From assembly GCF_000720115.1 (NCBI RefSeq), contig NZ_JOIR01000058.1, positions 1-28,712 on the forward strand: a DNA stretch of 28,712 bases, in the 5' to 3' direction. The DNA is from Streptomyces sp. NRRL F-2580. Its GTDB lineage: Bacteria > Actinomycetota > Actinomycetes > Streptomycetales > Streptomycetaceae. The notes below the pieces were generated by a model that ran no database searches, was not told the origin of the DNA, and saw nothing but the letters and a program-made list of their open reading frames with translations. Position numbers and translations under genes: made by a program. Positions 15,604 through 23,366 of this stretch are shown piece by piece (the first letter of the stretch is position 1; each line of letters begins with the position of its first letter).

Positions 15604-15879
15604 GCTGTGCTCCCGTCAGTGCGGCGATTGGTCCGGGGGCCCGGTGAACGCCGCTTCCCGGCTGCTCGGCCCCAGTCAAGCGTGCACAGAACGTCCGGGA
15701 TCCGCGCGCCGACGTACGCCCGAATCGAGCACTCCCGCAGCCCGGCGCAGGCCGAGTCACTCCGATCGCCCAGCACCGCTTGCGGCCGACGCGGTCGACA
15801 GGGGCAGCGTCGGAGGAGTTCCAGCGAAGGGAAGGGGGATGAGCGAGGAAGGGCTGCGCGTCACGGGGGCAGGGTGGCG
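15604..15879. promoter_or_regulatory. Upstream region of the catalase-LodA unit
   Basis: No gene is visible in these 276 bases. The promoter of the minus-strand unit should lie here. A TTGACT hexamer (minus strand, complement of 15674-15679) is the only -35-like element I see and no good -10 follows at 16-18 bases, so it is only a weak candidate. No convincing inverted repeat was found. The far side abuts the IS5 remnant, so the native upstream sequence may have been replaced. Confidence 0.3.
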
Positions 15880-16136
15880 TGGACTGGGAGTCGATCACAC
15901 CCGCGGTCGGCTCCGGCTCCCGCCCCGCCTGCTCGCGGAACTTGCGGCGGAGCCGGTCGTGGAACTCCTTGACCATGCCGTGGTCTCGCCAACGGCGGAA
16001 GAACGCGTAAACCCGGTCCCACGGCGGGAAATCGGCCGGCATCACCCGCCACTTCGTTCCGTTGTCGACCAGGTAGCGGACCATCGCGCGGTGGCAGTAC
16101 GCCTCCGGCTGCCCGCCCCGCCCCCGCAGCCAGCCT
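15880..16136 (-). mobile_element. IS5-family transposase fragment (copy 2)
   Basis: Reads W-L-R-G-R-G-G-Q-P-E-A-Y-C-H-R-A-M, then Y-L-V-D-N-G-T-K-W-R-V-M-P-A-D-F-P-P-W and A-F-F-R-R-W-R-D-H-G-M-V, ending A-G-V-I-D-S-Q-S, which holds the first catalytic Asp. It is truncated at both ends and has lost three codons (L-D-A) present in copy 1 between H-R-A-M and V-R-Y. The overlap with copy 1 is nearly identical. It lies just upstream of the catalase-LodA gene. Confidence 0.82.
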
Positions 16137-16328
16137 CTCACACAGAGAGGTCGGCGAGGCGACGCCAGATTCCGGCGTGCCCTCGGCATGACCCCGTAGG
16201 CACCCTCGACGCTTGACGACGGTCATTGGGAATCAGTCACACGTACTGCCAAAACCCTGCACCGCACTGACATCTACTGGCTCTGGCCCACATTCGATGA
16301 AGCGGTGACGATGAGTGGTCGCGTGTAG

Positions 16329-17030
16329 TCACCGGTGGTGGAGTACCCGGATGCGGAGTAGGTCAAGGTTGGCTCAGCCGAACATCTGCCTCTTGAGGAA
16401 TTTGATCTTGTTGACGGTGCCTTCGACGGGGCCGCTGCTGGGGGGCAACGTGAGTCCGGCGGTGACCGCGGCGAGATCGCGGCGTAGGCCGTTCGCGAAG
16501 TTGGCCAGGTGCGGCAGGGAATCCGTGGCGGTCACGGTGGTGATCCACTCGTCGAGCAGGTGTCCCTCGCGGTTGGTCATCATGGTGGCGAAGCCACGGA
16601 CGAAGCTGGCTTCGATGTCGAGTTCGGGGCAGCGGGCAAGGACCTCCTTCAACCGGATGTGGGCATTGGCATCCAAGCGGTCGGGGTTCGACATCATCCA
16701 GCCGGTGACACGCCGAGGTGATGGCGGCAGGGACGGTGGAACGGCTGCTGTGCAGTGCCCTCGAAGCGGCCGTAGATAGCCCTGAACAGCGCGTATGCTG
16801 CCGGTCCAACCCTGGGCCGCGAGTTCCTGATGAAGTTGAACAGCGTTGGTGCAGCCCTCGTTCCCCCGGTTGATCAGGTAGGGCTTGAACCTGTCGAGCT
16901 TGCCGGCTCGGTGGAGGACAGGGGCAAGTAATTCGTCCGCGCTCGAGGCGTTGGCGAACCTTTGAACGGTGCGGAAGGCCAGGCCGAGGTCGCGGGAGAT
17001 CGCGTTCAATGACGCACCGCGAGCCCTTAC
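16329..17030 (-). pseudogene. ISL3-family transposase remnant (copy 1, minus strand)
   Basis: The C-terminal two thirds of an ISL3-type transposase: N-A-V-Q-L-H-Q-E-L, P-S-P-R-R-V-T-G-W-M-M, C-P-E-L-D, V-R-G-F-A-T-M-M, F-A-N-G-L-R-R-D-L-A-A-V and S-S-G-P-V-E-G-T-V-N-K-I-K-F-L-K-R-Q-M-F-G. A stop codon replaces the arginine after M-F-G; the same frame then continues A-N-L-D-L-L-R-I-R-V-L to a second stop at 16329, so the tail is broken by a nonsense mutation. The N-terminal zinc-finger part is missing; a plus-strand gene fragment begins at about 17031. Confidence 0.85.
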
Positions 17031-17228
17031 AGTAACCGTAAGAAGAAGCTGGCCATCCGGGCCGAGGCCGACGGGACCGGCCACGCCCGCGCCGCACGCC
17101 TCCACGCATCAGCCCCCCAAGAGATCCTGACAGCCGACATCCAGGACCGCCTGATCAATGCCTTCGAGGTCGAGGGCTGGCCGGTGGAGAACGACGGATT
17201 CCCCGAGGGCGGCACCTGGACCGGATGA
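17031..17228 (+). pseudogene. 3' end of an unrecognised gene, 5' end lost
   Basis: About 65 codons with good actinobacterial codon usage: S-N-R-K-K-K-L-A-I-R-A-E-A-D-G-T-G-H, then P-Q-E-I-L-T-A-D-I-Q-D-R-L and E-V-E-G-W-P-V-E-N-D-G-F-P-E-G-G-T-W-T-G, stop. There is no start codon in the readable part; it begins where the ISL3 remnant ends, so the insertion removed the 5' end. The basic N-terminal stretch resembles short conserved Streptomyces hypothetical proteins. No function can be given. Confidence 0.5.
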
Positions 17229-17246
17229 CTCGGGCCGGTCTGGTCG

Positions 17247-17537
17247 ATGCTCTCCCGGCCGGGCGGAGGAGCGGACCTTGAGGCAGATCCCGATGATCCG
17301 GACCACTACGACCTCACGACGGTCCCCGAACTGACTTTCATCACCGCCAAGATCCCCATCAACACCGGGGAGGCGATGGCGCTCACCCTCCCGGCCACCA
17401 CACCGCTCGCCGACATCGTGCACACCGTCGGCCAGGAACTCGGGCGCGCCCGCGCAGCCAAGGTCGGCGCCTTGGCCAACGACGCGGCATGCTCCCCTCC
17501 AGCGCCTGGAACGGTTCCAACAGGCCTGCACACCTGA
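17247..17537 (+). CDS. Hypothetical protein, possibly C-terminally altered
   Basis: An open frame of 96 codons from ATG 17247. The central part (D-P-D-D-P-D-H-Y-D-L-T-T-V-P-E-L, then F-I-T-A-K-I-P-I-N-T-G-E-A-M and T-P-L-A-D-I-V-H-T-V-G-Q-E-L-G) looks genuinely coding and acidic. The last ~20 residues are Pro/Ala-rich and may be out of register with the original protein. The first ~10 residues are also doubtful: no clear ribosome binding site precedes the ATG. It follows the upstream fragment by 18 bases on the same strand. No family recognised. Confidence 0.45.
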   Translation: MLSRPGGGADLEADPDDPDHYDLTTVPELTFITAKIPINTGEAMALTLPATTPLADIVHTVGQELGRARAAKVGALANDAACSPPAPGTVPTGLHT

Positions 17538-17633
17538 TCCCGGCACTGCCTCTTTCGGCTCAGGTGAAGTGCGAGGCGATCGCGGTGCGCGCACGATGGC
17601 CCTGACATCACTGTCCCGGTGAGAGGTTCCGTC

Positions 17634-17965
17634 ATGCCCCGAGGAAGCAGCTCCAAGCGCGAGCGTCAGTACGAGCACATGAAGGAGTCCGGCGAGAAGC
17701 GCGACATGTCTGAAGGACGTGCCAAGGAGATGGCCTCCCGCACGGTCAACAAGGAGCGTGCGCAGTCGGGGGAGAGCAAGACCGCCAGCCGCAGTTCCAC
17801 TCAGGGCAAGTCGGCTTCGAAGCCCGGAGGCCACAAGTCCCAGGACGGCGGTGGGTCGTCGTCCGAGCGGCCCAAGGACGAGCTACCAAGGAAGCCAAGA
17901 AGCGCAACATCGATGGCCGCTCGACCATGACCAAGCAGCAGCTCAAGAACGCTCTCGGGCACTGA
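17634..17965 (+). pseudogene. Plasmid stabilization protein (Rho-N-like tail), frameshifted
   Basis: Begins M-P-R-G-S-S-S-K-R-E-R-Q-Y-E-H behind GAGAGG and continues through A-S-R-T-V-N-K-E-R-A-Q-S-G-E-S-K-T-A-S. These are hallmarks of the ~100-aa basic Streptomyces proteins annotated as plasmid stabilization proteins. After R-P-K-D-E-L at about 17885 the frame shifts; the expected tail (T-K-E-A-K-K-R-N-I-D-G-R-S, then M-T-K-Q-Q-L-K-N-A-L-G-H) is present in another frame and stops at 17965. Comparison with the usual D-E-L-Y-x-x-A-K-K-R-N context suggests a few bases were lost. The tail resembles the helix-extended-loop-helix of Rho N-domains. Read unshifted, the protein would end at 17930 with an unrelated tail. 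Confidence 0.75.
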
Positions 17966-18008
17966 CCCTGACGACACGGCTCGACTTGCGCCTCAGAGGA
18001 GATGTCCC

Positions 18009-18212
18009 ATGTCCGATGACCTGACCGTCGACACCATCCGGAAACTGCAAGACGCCATCGAGTCGAACGCTCTGCCGAAGCACACCGTCCAACTGCTCCG
18101 CGTCTCCCTCAGCCAGGCTGAAACGGCAAAGGCGGCCGGTCACGACCAAGAGGCCCTCACCATCGCCAGTCAGGCCCTCCAAACGGCAGAAAACGCTTCC
18201 GGAGGCCAGTAG
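18009..18212 (+). CDS. Small hypothetical protein, 67 aa, helical
   Basis: Starts at ATG 18009 with a good AGAGGAGA site upstream, 43 bases after the plasmid stabilization gene. It begins M-S-D-D-L-T-V-D-T-I-R-K-L-Q-D-A-I and is almost entirely predicted helical, with Q-L-L-R-V-S-L-S-Q-A-E-T-A-K-A-A and Q-A-L-Q-T-A-E-N-A. There is no cysteine, signal peptide or membrane segment. It may form a two-helix bundle or pair with a partner. Its good start signals suggest that it is expressed. Function unknown. Confidence 0.65.
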   Translation: MSDDLTVDTIRKLQDAIESNALPKHTVQLLRVSLSQAETAKAAGHDQEALTIASQALQTAENASGGQ

Positions 18213-18432
18213 CACGGTCTGGTCCCAGGGCCCGACCGCCCGGTGTGGCCGGCAGGCTCGTTGCTTCCGAATCGCGGTACTCGAACTGCAGCTCAGATCC
18301 CCGCGCCCCCGGCGAAGTTGACGGCGGCCTCGAAGCTGCTGGTGGACCGGCCAGTTCACCGAAGCGGCAACGCCATCCGACCGTTCATTTCGCCCCGCGC
18401 ATGAGGCAAGTCCGGTAGAAGGGCGCGTCAGT

Positions 18433-19245
18433 ATGGGGACACCGCGAAGGCGGGCGCCCGTGGAGGGCCGGTTCCGCCATCGTGGGGCCGAGCTGGCGTA
18501 CGACGACGCCGGCACGGGTTCCCTGGCGGTGTACGCGCACGGCGGGCTCGTCAGTCAGGCAGTCGAGCAGCGGATGGACCTGTTCGACTGGGCGCCGCTC
18601 CTCCAGACGGGCCGGCGCCTGGTCCGCTACGACGCACGCGCCCACGGTCGCTCCACCGGCCGGCCCGCCGCTGAGGACTACACCTACCCGTCACTCGCCG
18701 ACGACCTGCTGGCTCTGCTAGACCATCTGGGCGCCGCGGAGCCCGTCGACGCGATCGGTGCATCGATGGGGTGCGGGACCTGCCTGCACGCCGCCGTCCG
18801 GGCGCCGAACCGCTTCTCCCGGCTGGTCCTGCTCATCCCGCCGACCGCCTGGGCGAGCCGGGAGGCGTACGCACAGGCCAACCGAAACGCCGCCGACACG
18901 ATCGAGAGGGAAGGCGCGGCGGCATGGCTTGCCGCTGGAAGAGCCCCGCGCCCTGCCGTGGTCGCCGATGTCCCCGAGTTTTCTCCCACGCCGCCGGAGG
19001 CGATCCTGCCGTCGGTCCTGCGCGGCCTGGCCGACTCCGACCTGCCGTCACCCGCCACGCTCGCGACGCTGCGGTGCCCAGCGCTCATCCTGGGTTGGTT
19101 GGACGACCCAGGCCACCCCGTATCGACGGCGGCTACGCTGGCTGGCTTCCTCCCACGGGCCGAACTTCACCTCTCCCAGACCCGCGCCGACGTGCGGACC
19201 TGGGGAGCGCGCATCGCGGACTTCCTCACGCGTCCCAGGCCCTGA
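18433..19245 (+). CDS. Alpha/beta-fold hydrolase
   Basis: A 270-aa cytoplasmic alpha/beta hydrolase. The oxyanion-hole H-G-G is at residues 36-38, the nucleophile elbow G-A-S111-M-G at 109-113, and a Y-D-A-R-A-H-G-R-S-T-G-R strand-loop at 66-77 is typical of the fold. The probable catalytic acid is in G-W-L-D-D-P-G-H-P-V near residue 225. The usual C-terminal G-H histidine is not evident: the end reads H-L-S-Q-T-R-A-D-V-R-T-W, so catalysis may use another histidine or be impaired. ATG 18433 is used; no strong ribosome binding site is visible. It is not obviously linked to neighbouring genes and lies inside the debris island. Substrate cannot be predicted. Confidence 0.8.
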   Translation: MGTPRRRAPVEGRFRHRGAELAYDDAGTGSLAVYAHGGLVSQAVEQRMDLFDWAPLLQTGRRLVRYDARAHGRSTGRPAAEDYTYPSLADDLLALLDHLGAAEPVDAIGASMGCGTCLHAAVRAPNRFSRLVLLIPPTAWASREAYAQANRNAADTIEREGAAAWLAAGRAPRPAVVADVPEFSPTPPEAILPSVLRGLADSDLPSPATLATLRCPALILGWLDDPGHPVSTAATLAGFLPRAELHLSQTRADVRTWGARIADFLTRPRP

Positions 19246-19420
19246 CGCGGTCAGTGGCGTTGGACAGCCGCTTACCGACTTCCAGTCAGGCGGCCCTTCT
19301 GGCACCCCGCTGCCGGCCGGGATCGACCGGGCCCTGCGCCAGACGGTGGAAGCGGCGCGAGAGCCCGAGGCGGCCGGCGCCGAGGCTCCGCTGCTGTGGC
19401 CGCGGTTGCTGCCGAGCCGT

Positions 19421-19621
19421 ATGGAGGTGGAGCGGGCGCTGGGCCGGTTCACCGAAGCCCACGTCCAGCTGACCGCGTGCCTGGGCGACGGCCAGGCACG
19501 GCAGGCGGTGGAGGACGCGGTGTTCACCTTGTGTGTGCTGATGGGTCGGCCGTCCGCGTACGCGGCGGTCCGGGACGCCACCCAGTTCCAGCAGTACGCA
19601 TTCCCCCGCATAAGTAGTTGA
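19421..19621 (+). CDS. DUF5133-like small protein
   Basis: A 66-aa reading from ATG 19421: M-E-V-E-R-A-L-G-R-F-T-E-A-H, then R-Q-A-V-E-D-A-V-F-T-L-C-V-L-M-G-R. The D-x-x-F/Y-T-L-C-V-x-x-G-R signature matches the short Streptomyces family DUF5133, in which it lies near the C-terminus. The same frame is open and coding-like upstream (P-A-G-I-D-R-A-L-R-Q-T-V-E-A-A), so the true start may be a non-ATG codon nearer 19320, or the 5' end may be lost. The last residues (Q-Q-Y-A-F-P-R-I-S-S) look unlike the family. Function of DUF5133 is unknown. Confidence 0.55.
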   Translation: MEVERALGRFTEAHVQLTACLGDGQARQAVEDAVFTLCVLMGRPSAYAAVRDATQFQQYAFPRISS

Positions 19622-20029
19622 TCACGAGGGATGAACGGAGGAACGAGCGCCATCAGGATCGCCCGGACGGCGTTCGAGTCCGGGTACCGCAGGACATCGT
19701 TTGTGAGGTGGTCTCCGGCCAAGCAACCGCGATCCCCGCGCCTCGGGCAGCAGTCGGGCCAGGCACGCGGACCCAGAAGGCCGGCGTAGTTCCAGGGCCG
19801 GTAGATGGTGTAGTCAGATCTCTTTGGTCAAGGTGGTCGGGTGCTGGTTGGGGCGTCTGGAACGATGTGCCTGTGCATGCTGATGATCAGGTTGGCGAGG
19901 GTGTCTCTGCGGACCTCGCGGCGTTTCTCCGGAACGCTGATGACGGCCGTCCGGTGAAGGTCGTTCCTTCCGTCTGCGGCGGGTGTGGACTACGCCCGGT
20001 GGCCTCTTCGGAGCAGCGGTCCGGGTCCT
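19622..20029. other. Degraded stretch between DUF5133 gene and ISL3 remnant
   Basis: No intact gene. On the minus strand a coding-like tail is readable from about 19980 to 19828: D-G-R-N-D-L-H-R-T-A-V-I-S-V-P-E-K-R-R-E, then L-A-N-L-I-I-S-M-H-R-H-I-V-P-D-A-P, stop. I cannot assign it, and no start is visible. The segment 19622-19820 shows no signal that I can support. Confidence 0.35.
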
Positions 20030-20476
20030 CCGTGGTCGCCTACCTCCAGCCGTTCCGCGTAGCCCCAAGCGCACCCGCAGCCCGTTCGCCGTCTCCACGC
20101 ACGGTCACCGGCTGATCCTGGCTCACCCCGACGCCCTGCCGGAGAGCGAACTCCTGAAGCTGAAGGTCGCTCTCGCCGACTGCCCCGAACTGGATGCCCT
20201 CACCGGCCACGTCCGAGTGTTCGGGAAGATGCTCACCCAGCTCCAGGGTGCCCAGCTCCGGTATGGATCAAGGCGGTCCGCGCCGACGACCTGCCCAGCC
20301 TTCACGCCTTCGTCAACGGTCTCGAACGCGATCTCGCCGCCGTTACCGCCAGCTTCACGCTGCCGTGGAGCTTCGGCGTCGTCGAAGGCCACGTCAACCG
20401 GATCAACATGATCGAGCGCCAGATGTATGGCCGGGCCGGTTTCAACCTGCTGTGGAAGCGAGTACTCCTTGCGTGA
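20030..20476 (+). pseudogene. ISL3-family transposase remnant (copy 2, plus strand), frameshifted
   Basis: Three successive frames give one ISL3 C-terminal region. The first ends P-S-P-R-T-V-T-G at about 20115, where a tryptophan codon has lost a base. The next reads I-L-A-H-P-D-A-L-P-E-S-E-L-L-K-L-K and C-P-E-L-D-A-L-T-G-H-V-R to about 20270. The third reads W-I-K-A-V-R-A-D-D-L-P-S-L-H-A-F-V-N-G-L, then V-V-E-G-H-V-N-R-I-N-M-I-E-R-Q-M-Y-G and ends L-L-W-K-R-V-L-L-A, stop at 20476. Two frameshifts and a missing N-terminus make it inactive. It differs clearly from the minus-strand copy at 16329, so it is a different ISL3 element. Confidence 0.85.
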
Positions 20477-20508
20477 CCGCAGCTCTGTCGCTCGATGAGC
20501 AGGCCCGT

Positions 20509-21150
20509 TCAGCTGATCGCGAGCGGCACGGGATCCAGGCCCAGCTTGCTCCGGCATGAGTCGACGGCCCGCGTGACCCAGGCGGTCATGGCGTCACGAT
20601 CTGCCGCGATCGCATGAAGCTCACGCGCCTTCTTCTGGGCTTCGACCATCCACGGGGCCAGCGCGTCCTCTCGGAGGACTCGTTCGAAGTGATCGCGGGC
20701 CGTGTCCGGGTCCCCAACCAGGGCGGCTGAGATCCCAGAGTCAAAGCCGTCCCAGAAGAATCCCCGCCGCACCGGTCTGGACGTCAGGTATCGGGCGACG
20801 TCCGGCAGAGCCGGAAACTTTTCCCTCAGGGCGGCCACGTTCGCAGCCGCCTGCCGACTGAATTCGAGTGCCAGCGGCGTGAACTGGTCCTCGGTGCGAA
20901 ACAGCTCGGAGCCGATCCGGACTGCCTCCACGTGGAAAGCCAGGTGTTCCACGTCGTGCCACAGCCACATCGCACCGACGTGCAGACCGCTGCCAGCAAT
21001 CCGCGGCGGGGTGAACTCCACAACCCCGAGCCACCAGCCGTGATCGTCAATCCACAGCCGCGACCGCCCGCGCTGGGCCAGGCCAAGTGGCTTCAGGGAC
21101 TCCCGCGCCGCCGAAGTAATGATCCGGAGCACCGGACTGCGATCTGCCAT
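20509..21150 (-). CDS. Conserved hypothetical protein
   Basis: About 213 aa from the ATG at 21150 (M-A-D-R-S-P-V-L-R-I-I-T); an ATG at 21159 and a GTG at 21180 are alternatives, and none has a strong ribosome binding site. Visible features: G-R-S-R-L-W-I-D-D-H-G-W-W-L-G-V-V-E-F near residue 28, a W-L-W-H motif, then a helical C-terminal half with A-R-D-H-F-E-R-V-L-R-E-D and A-Q-K-K-A-R-E-L-H. The N-terminal half resembles DUF4304-like actinobacterial proteins of unknown role. No signal peptide or membrane segment. It is intact although surrounded by debris, and runs toward the ISL3 remnant. Confidence 0.7.
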   Translation of the reverse strand: MADRSPVLRIITSAARESLKPLGLAQRGRSRLWIDDHGWWLGVVEFTPPRIAGSGLHVGAMWLWHDVEHLAFHVEAVRIGSELFRTEDQFTPLALEFSRQAAANVAALREKFPALPDVARYLTSRPVRRGFFWDGFDSGISAALVGDPDTARDHFERVLREDALAPWMVEAQKKARELHAIAADRDAMTAWVTRAVDSCRSKLGLDPVPLAIS

Positions 21151-21267
21151 GATCGGCATTATTGACGGTCCCACCGACACGCCGTCGGTCGTGGTGGCAC
21201 ATCACCGGCGCAGAGCCGTGCACCAGCACTGAGCGTCACCGCTCCACAAAACCTGGACCAGAACCCG

Positions 21268-21700
21268 AAAAGGCTCTGGTCCCTACAGGCCCGGCACCAC
21301 CGGCCTGCGCCTCCACACTCTGGCCGCGACCCTCGCCCAGACCGTCGCCTGGCACCGCTTCGACCACGGCCACCACACCGCCGCCAGCAAACTCTGGATC
21401 GCCGGCCTCCACAGTGCCCACGCCACCGACGACCCCGACCTCGGTGCCGCCATGCTCGGCGACCTCGCCTACCAGGCCGCATGGCGCAAGGACCACACCA
21501 CCGCCGCCGGAATCCTCCAGCACGCACTCAAACGCACCCAGCACCCCGCCGCCCGCTCCCTCCTCCATCTCCGCCTCGCCCGCACCCTCGCTGCCAAGCA
21601 GGAGAAGCAGCCCGCCCTGCGAGCCCTCGCGGCAGCTGAGTACTATCTCGGCGCATCGTCCGGCCGGCCCCTGCCAGCATGGTGCGCGTGGATGTCCGCC
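21268..21700 (+). pseudogene. Fragment of an XRE/TPR-type regulator
   Basis: An open frame without its own start reads L-R-L-H-T-L-A-A-T-L-A-Q-T-V-A-W-H-R-F-D-H-G, then D-P-D-L-G-A-A-M-L-G-D-L-A-Y-Q-A-A-W-R, H-P-A-A-R-S-L-L-H-L-R-L-A-R-T-L-A and R-A-L-A-A-A-E-Y-Y-L-G-A. This is the TPR-like middle section of the long Streptomyces helix-turn-helix transcription factors. The N-terminal DNA-binding domain and the C-terminal TPR repeats are both missing; coding character fades after P-A-W-C-A-W-M-S. It is non-functional. Confidence 0.7.
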
Positions 21701-21879
21701 GCCGTTATGCGGTCTGTCAATCTGTTCCAACCCGGAAGTGTCTCAAGACGCCACTACTGCCTGGCCGCGTGACGGAGCCCTCAGTCAGGCAGCAGCACGT
21801 GAGTTTTCAGGGCCCGGTGGCGATGATGGCTTCGGTGCGTACGACTTCGTCGAAGGTGCCGACGGGGCTGAAAGCGACT

Positions 21880-22352
21880 GGTAGTCGAGCGTCGTGCGTG
21901 CCCAGTAGGCGCTGCGCTGAGTCCGCAGGAGGAAGCCATTCTGGTCCGCGCCGACGTCGTGTGCGTAGCTGAGGAGGGACTCCCGGACAGTGGCCGGTGT
22001 GGGGACCTTGCGGAAGTCGCCGGCCCTGCGGTGCTTGAGCGGGGAACGCTGGCGGGTCATCCCCTCGATCTGCTCGGTGATGCGGTACACGTCGTCCGCG
22101 ACCATCCCTTCGAGGTTGGCTGCGAACACCTCTCCGTTTCGGTGCCCACACCCGGACATCAGGTCGATGATGACGACGAGCGCCTTGGACCCGACCTCTT
22201 TGAGCGCGTGGATCTCCTCCAGCGTGGGGATGGTGATCCGGTTGGGGATGTACTCCGGTGGGATGACGCCCTGGAAGGAGTCGTCGGCATCCCCGAACAG
22301 CAGTGGCGGGGCCTCCTGCCACACCTGACCTGGCGCCCCTCGTGCGACCCGT
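21880..22352 (-). pseudogene. Tyrosine recombinase (integrase) fragment
   Basis: The minus strand reads V-I-P-P-E-Y-I-P-N-R-I-T-I-P-T-L-E-E-I-H-A-L, then V-I-I-D-L-M-S-G-C-G-H-R-N-G-E-V-F-A-A-N, and S-P-L-K-H-R-R-A-G-D-F-R-K-V-P. G-C-G-H-R-N-G-E holds the first catalytic arginine of phage-type integrases, and the K-H-R region follows as expected. The later H-x-x-R and tyrosine motifs are missing: after R-S-A-Y-W the frame continues into unrelated sequence to 21785. The N-terminal core-binding domain is also absent. It starts 16 bases after the flavoprotein stop, so integrative-element debris abuts the split-CTQ operon. Confidence 0.75.
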
Positions 22353-22367
22353 AGGCGGTCGAGGGAG

Positions 22368-23366
22368 TCAGCCGACCGCGACGGCGTTCCGGGCGCCGTC
22401 GAGTTCGTCGGACCAGGCGGGTCCGGCGAAGGCGCTCCCGTACAACCGGGCGCAGCTGCGCTGGTGTTCGACGTAGGCCGCGCGCAGCCGGGCGGCGTAG
22501 TGGGCGCACAGCGCACGGGGCGCCGCGGTCCCCCGCACAGCCGCGTCGATGACGGCGGCGGCGAGGATGCCCGTACGCAGGGCCTGCGCCGTTCCGGTGC
22601 CGCTGAGGGGGTCGTAGCGGATGGCTCCGGCCCCCACCAGCAGCCGGCCCGGGGCGTCCCCGGCGGGTGCCGTCGCGGGGGCCGGGTGCAGCAGCGGGGC
22701 GGCCGGGACGGCGGCGGCGGACCGGGGCGGGTGGCGCAGGAGCGCCCCGAGACCGGTCTCGGCGGCCAGCCGGGCGAGCAGGGCGACGGGGTCCCCGGCC
22801 GGACCGGGCACCATGGCCTGTACGAGGGCGGCGCCGCGCCCCAGCGGGGTGAGCAGCGCCCAGCCCGCTTCGGCGGTGCCGAGGACGGCGGTGCGCTCGT
22901 CGGCACCGGGGCGCAGCGGGGCCGTCCCGGCCAGCAACCGCCGCCGCCCGGCGGCCCGTTCGGGCACCGCACGGGCGGTCACCACCCAGCCGGCCGGTCC
23001 CTCCGGCGGATCCGTGCTCCCCTCGTCCATGCCGTGCTCCGCCAGCCGCTCCCGCATGCGGACGGCCACCTCGGCTCCGTCCACCACCCGGCTGGCCTGC
23101 GCGAACCGGGTCGGCGGCCCGTCGCCCCAGCGTACCTGACGGTGCGTCACCTCCCAGGTCCCGTCGAGGAGTCCCGGACCCCACAGGGAGTCCAGCAGCT
23201 CCAGGGCCGGCCCGGCGAGCAGCAGCGGCCGAGCCCCCGTGGCGCCCGCCCCCGCCGCGCCCGGCCCGGGCGGCGGCAGCCGGACCCGGTGCCCGCGCCC
23301 GGCCAGTAGCCGGGCGCAGGTCAGCTCCGCCAGTCCGGCCCCGCCGATCTCGACGGGGCGGCTCAT
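22368..23366 (-). CDS. LodB/QhpG-like flavoprotein of the split-CTQ operon
   Basis: A 332-aa FAD-dependent monooxygenase-like protein, presumed to hydroxylate the cofactor tryptophan as LodB and QhpG do for their partners. ATG 23366 overlaps the preceding stop by four bases (ATGA). The N-terminal nucleotide-binding loop is I-G-G-A-G-L-A-E, a variant of G-x-G-x-x-G in which the last glycine is not in the usual place. The C-terminal FAD segment reads V-G-A-G-A-I-R-Y-D-P-L-S-G-T-G-T-A-Q-A-L, equivalent to G-D-A-A-I-A-F-D-P-L-S-S-Q-G in the LodB at 11399, but with alanine in place of the ribityl-binding aspartate. FAD binding may be altered. It is the last gene of the operon; no terminator is visible before the integrase debris. 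Confidence 0.78.
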   Translation of the reverse strand: MSRPVEIGGAGLAELTCARLLAGRGHRVRLPPPGPGAAGAGATGARPLLLAGPALELLDSLWGPGLLDGTWEVTHRQVRWGDGPPTRFAQASRVVDGAEVAVRMRERLAEHGMDEGSTDPPEGPAGWVVTARAVPERAAGRRRLLAGTAPLRPGADERTAVLGTAEAGWALLTPLGRGAALVQAMVPGPAGDPVALLARLAAETGLGALLRHPPRSAAAVPAAPLLHPAPATAPAGDAPGRLLVGAGAIRYDPLSGTGTAQALRTGILAAAVIDAAVRGTAAPRALCAHYAARLRAAYVEHQRSCARLYGSAFAGPAWSDELDGARNAVAVG

